Shown here: piece by piece, positions 61,331-64,000 of the stretch | Numbering within the stretch: position 1 is the stretch's first letter | How the letters are laid out: the number at the start of each line of letters is the position of its first letter | The notes under the pieces: model-generated | What the model saw: the letters and a program-made list of their open reading frames with translations, nothing else | Told to the model about the DNA's origin: nothing | Databases searched by the model: none | From: Kiritimatiellia bacterium | Lineage (GTDB): Bacteria; Verrucomicrobiota; Kiritimatiellia; RFP12; UBA1067 | Assembly: GCA_016296065.1 (NCBI GenBank) | Contig: JAEDKA010000001.1 | Coordinates: 62,001-126,000, forward strand | DNA length: 64,000 nucleotides | Direction of reading: 5' to 3' | Translations under genes and position numbers: made by a program

Positions 61331-64000
61331 ATGGGTAGAATTGACATTGCGGCGCTCGCGGCGCTCGCGGCGCTTCCGGTCATGGCGGGTTCTGTCGTGG
61401 ACTTGTCCGGCAAAGGCTGGACGTGCGAGCAGAACGGGGTGACGAAGGAGGTGTCCGTTCCGGCGGACGTCGAGGAGTACTTCGCGGACATGTCCGCGTA
61501 CGCCGCGCCGAGGATCGACGCAAGCCAGCACGGATCGTGGATCGTCAGGCAGTGGCTCAAGTGCAAGGGCGAGTCGACATGGCGCAGGAAGTTCACCCTG
61601 AAATCCAAGCCGGCCGGCAAGCGCATCGTCCTCATGTTCGAGTCCACGAGGTATTTCGCCGACATCTTCGTGAACGGGAAGTTCGTGCACCACGACGAGG
61701 CTCCTGACACGCCGTACGAGGTCGACATCACGGACGCGGCGAAGTCAGGCGAGAACGAACTCCTCGTCAAGATCGTCAACCCCGAAGGCGGCGACTACGA
61801 CTGGCGGGACTTCAACACCTGCAAGTGGGAGGGCAAGCAAATCCCCGGCGGACGCGCAATGGGCGGACTCTCCGGACGCGTGAAACTCGACGTGCGCGAC
61901 ATCGTCTCGATCGACGACGTATTCGTCCAGAACACGCCGGCGATCAGCGAGGTCGAGGTGTTCGTGTCCATCACCAATGCGGGAACCAAGGCGGAAAAGC
62001 GTCTGGTCAGGCTCGAGGTTGAGCCCAAAGGCGTCGTATTCTCGAAGGAGATGACGCTCCAGCCGGGACTTACGGTCGTGAGCGAAAAGGCGTCCGCTCC
62101 GGAGGCGAAGCTCTGGGACCTCGATAATCCCAACCTCTACAATGCAGTCGCGACGGCCGGCGGCGAAACCTTCCGGCGCGAGTTCGGCTACCGCTGGATC
62201 GCGCCGGAGGGAATCGGAACCAACGCAGTCCTCCGGCTCAACGGAAAGCGAATAGTCGTCCGCACCGCCATCGGCTGGGGGTGGTATATGGGAAGCGGAA
62301 CCGTCCCAAGCGACGAAGACGCGCGCCGCGAAGTCGCGACGGCCAAGGCTCTCGGACAGAACGGAATAAGCTTCCACCGGCACAACGGCCAGGAGAACAT
62401 CCTCCGCGAGGCCGATCGCAACGGCCTTCTCATATACGCGGAACCAGGCGCCTTCCAGGGCGGCCGGCATTCGGATATCGGACGGCGCATAGCGCTTGAG
62501 CGCGTGCGCAGGTGGGTGAAGGCGTTCCGCAGCCATCCCTCGCTCTTCCACTACAACCTCATCAACGAGTTCAGCGACACGTGCGACGACGCGACGCGCA
62601 AGTTCTTCCTTGACGGCGTGAGGCTCGTCCATGAGCTCGATCCTTCACGCACGGTGACGCTCATGAGCGCGTGGGGCAAAGACGGCATCAACGTCAGGCA
62701 TTTCCCGAAGACCCACATGCGCCCGTTCGATCCGGAGCTGTACGAGTCCGGCTGGCGCGACTTCCATCGCGCAGGCGGACCGGTGATCGGCTGGAGCGCC
62801 GGAGCGTACCGCAACAAGGACGCGTACAACAACAGGTCCTCGAACCTCGAGGAGATAGTGTACTGGGGTGAGGAGAGTGCCTTTACGGCTCCGCCGCGGC
62901 TGCAGCTCATCGTCGACGAACTTGACCGCCGCGGGCGCGACGGAACGGACGGCAGGGTGTTCCGCGTCTGGGCGGACATGGTGAACAAGTACCTCGACAG
63001 AAAGGGGCTGCGGGGGACGTATCCCACGCTCGACGCTTTCTGCCTCGACCTCGGGCGGCAGAGCCTGCTGCACCAGGGCCGCAACATCGAGCTAGTCCGG
63101 ATGGACGACGTTGCGGACGGCTACGCAATCAACGGCTGGGAGTCGATGGTCGTGGAGAACAACTCCGGCATCGTCGACACGATGCGCAATCCCAAGGGCG
63201 AGCCGAAGTGGCTTGCCAAGTACAATGCTCCGCTCAAACTCTGCGTCAATTCCAACCAGTCGAGGGTGAGAAAGGGCCAGAACATTTCGGTGGACGTCCA
63301 CATAATCAACGAGGTCGACCTCAAGGGGCCCCAGAAACTCGTCGTGGAGCTGTGGAATCTCGATGGCGGGGAACGCAAACTCGCCGAGGAGCGGCGCGAC
63401 GTCTCGGTGACTGGCGGAGAGCGCTTCGGGGAATTCCTCTCCGAAAAGATATCGTTCAACGTTCCGTTCGCCGGCGAGGGCGAGGTGCGCGCGCACCTGG
63501 AAGGCGTGAAGGATGCGACGGGCGACTTCCCGTTCACTTCGTTCGACCTCGCCATTCCCGAATTCCCCGCCGGATACAAAATCGCCGTGGCCGAGGCTGG
63601 AGACACCATTCTCAAATGGCTCCGCGGACAGAAGCTTCCGTGCGAAACCTACAAGCCCGGAGTAAAGGCCGACGTCGTGATCGTCTCCCGCCCGCCCGGC
63701 GCGCTGCCGGCGGTTCCGGACGCACAAAGCCTCGTTGGACAGCGCGGCACGCCGGGCGTGGTCGACGTCAGGTGGTACGTGGGCGAGAAGCTGGCGGCGG
63801 AGGATACCCGGAATTCTCTCGAAGTGGAATTTCCGCAGGGGGTTCCGCCCGCGAAAGGCGTAGATCTTACGACCGGTTATTCCGTCTGCGTCGCTGGCTG
63901 CTACGTCGCGAGGTGGGACGGACGCTACCGCTTCAGGATCGAAGGGCCCGACCGCAACGCCGACAAGCTAAAGTTCTTCTGGAACGGCGATGACGTGAAG
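61331..64000 (+). CDS. GH2-family glycosidase, 3' end beyond the window
   Basis: The frame is open from ATG 61331 to the last base (890 codons, truncated by the window edge). A short signal peptide (AALAALAALPVMAGS) is followed by a jelly-roll domain (STWRRKFTLKSKPAGKRIVL, YFADIFVNGKF). An Ig-like domain and a TIM-barrel region come next, with NLINEFSDT (candidate acid/base Glu413) and YWGEESAFTAPPR (candidate nucleophile Glu514 or Glu515). These match a diverged GH2 branch common in Verrucomicrobiota and Bacteroidota whose substrates are mostly unknown. C-terminal beta domains follow. The AAAAGGAG ribosome site sets the start. Confidence 0.82.
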   Translation, partial: MGRIDIAALAALAALPVMAGSVVDLSGKGWTCEQNGVTKEVSVPADVEEYFADMSAYAAPRIDASQHGSWIVRQWLKCKGESTWRRKFTLKSKPAGKRIVLMFESTRYFADIFVNGKFVHHDEAPDTPYEVDITDAAKSGENELLVKIVNPEGGDYDWRDFNTCKWEGKQIPGGRAMGGLSGRVKLDVRDIVSIDDVFVQNTPAISEVEVFVSITNAGTKAEKRLVRLEVEPKGVVFSKEMTLQPGLTVVSEKASAPEAKLWDLDNPNLYNAVATAGGETFRREFGYRWIAPEGIGTNAVLRLNGKRIVVRTAIGWGWYMGSGTVPSDEDARREVATAKALGQNGISFHRHNGQENILREADRNGLLIYAEPGAFQGGRHSDIGRRIALERVRRWVKAFRSHPSLFHYNLINEFSDTCDDATRKFFLDGVRLVHELDPSRTVTLMSAWGKDGINVRHFPKTHMRPFDPELYESGWRDFHRAGGPVIGWSAGAYRNKDAYNNRSSNLEEIVYWGEESAFTAPPRLQLIVDELDRRGRDGTDGRVFRVWADMVNKYLDRKGLRGTYPTLDAFCLDLGRQSLLHQGRNIELVRMDDVADGYAINGWESMVVENNSGIVDTMRNPKGEPKWLAKYNAPLKLCVNSNQSRVRKGQNISVDVHIINEVDLKGPQKLVVELWNLDGGERKLAEERRDVSVTGGERFGEFLSEKISFNVPFAGEGEVRAHLEGVKDATGDFPFTSFDLAIPEFPAGYKIAVAEAGDTILKWLRGQKLPCETYKPGVKADVVIVSRPPGALPAVPDAQSLVGQRGTPGVVDVRWYVGEKLAAEDTRNSLEVEFPQGVPPAKGVDLTTGYSVCVAGCYVARWDGRYRFRIEGPDRNADKLKFFWNGDDVK

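Noticed and set aside
1..64000. CRISPR arrays, tRNA, rRNA and riboswitches
   Set aside because: No regularly spaced identical repeats, no cloverleaf or rRNA-like sequence, and no leader longer than about 60 nt that could hold a riboswitch were found by eye.

Overview
The window is 64 kb of GC-rich bacterial DNA. Every gene I can support lies on the + strand, and almost every product carries a signal peptide. There is no rRNA, tRNA, integrase, transposase, transporter or regulator gene. The content is long surface proteins with autotransporter-type beta-strand repeats, LamG-like lectin proteins and dense glycoside hydrolases, with no SusC/SusD pair. This fits a polysaccharide-degrading member of the PVC superphylum, most likely a Kiritimatiellota/Lentisphaerota-type gut or anaerobic lineage. 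The taxonomic call is an inference from gene style, not from a marker gene.

Layout. 1-243: end of a beta-helix protein. 325-6625: operon of an alpha/beta-hydrolase esterase, a sialate O-acetylesterase-type SGNH esterase, a beta-lactamase-fold serine hydrolase and a GH87-like (alpha-1,3-glucanase type) beta-helix enzyme. 6884-10822 and 14470-19011: two paralogous giant beta-strand-repeat surface proteins, each next to a GH2 enzyme (11018-14248 with a C-terminal malectin domain; 19035-21680). 21844-30360: SGNH esterase, a 1433-aa multidomain GH3, and a double beta-helix GH55-like protein. 30471-41930: GH92, GH31, two GH3 and a second GH55-like protein, followed after a 308-bp inverted-repeat element by a GH63-like enzyme (42239-44128). 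44353-49738: two paralogous LamG-like surface proteins. 49751-58867: a 1278-aa SGNH/FAD-oxidoreductase fusion, a GH3 and a LacZ-type GH2. 58959-61013: another GH3. 61331 to the window end: a GH2 enzyme that runs off the edge.

The main discovery is regulatory. Ten promoters in the window share one architecture with no variation in spacing: a distal 15-bp box (consensus TGCGYAWWTTTCACG), 8 T-rich bases, a degenerate proximal 15-bp box (TGCG-N5-TTCACG), then exactly 21 bp to a TATAAT-like -10. The boxes fall near -71/-57 and -48/-34, and no -35 hexamer is evident. This geometry closely resembles AraC/XylS-family activator sites, so a single unseen activator probably switches on the whole locus. 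Four of the ten promoters place the predicted +1 exactly on the A of the ATG (leaderless mRNAs). The other six have short leaders, at least five of them with a clear Shine-Dalgarno sequence.

A second theme is a C-terminal tail ending G-(F/L/M)-x-(V/F)-x-(I/L/V)-R at the very C-terminus of the four big surface proteins and of two tail-only remnants (near 6642-6728 and 61019-61090). It may be a lineage-specific sorting signal.

Taken together, the enzymes (esterases, GH2, GH3, GH31, GH55-like, GH63-like, GH87-like, GH92) look like an exported kit for a complex branched glycan. A fungal/yeast cell wall (alpha-1,3-glucan, beta-1,3-glucan, mannan, chitosan) or glycoprotein glycans would both fit. 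Substrate assignments are inferences.
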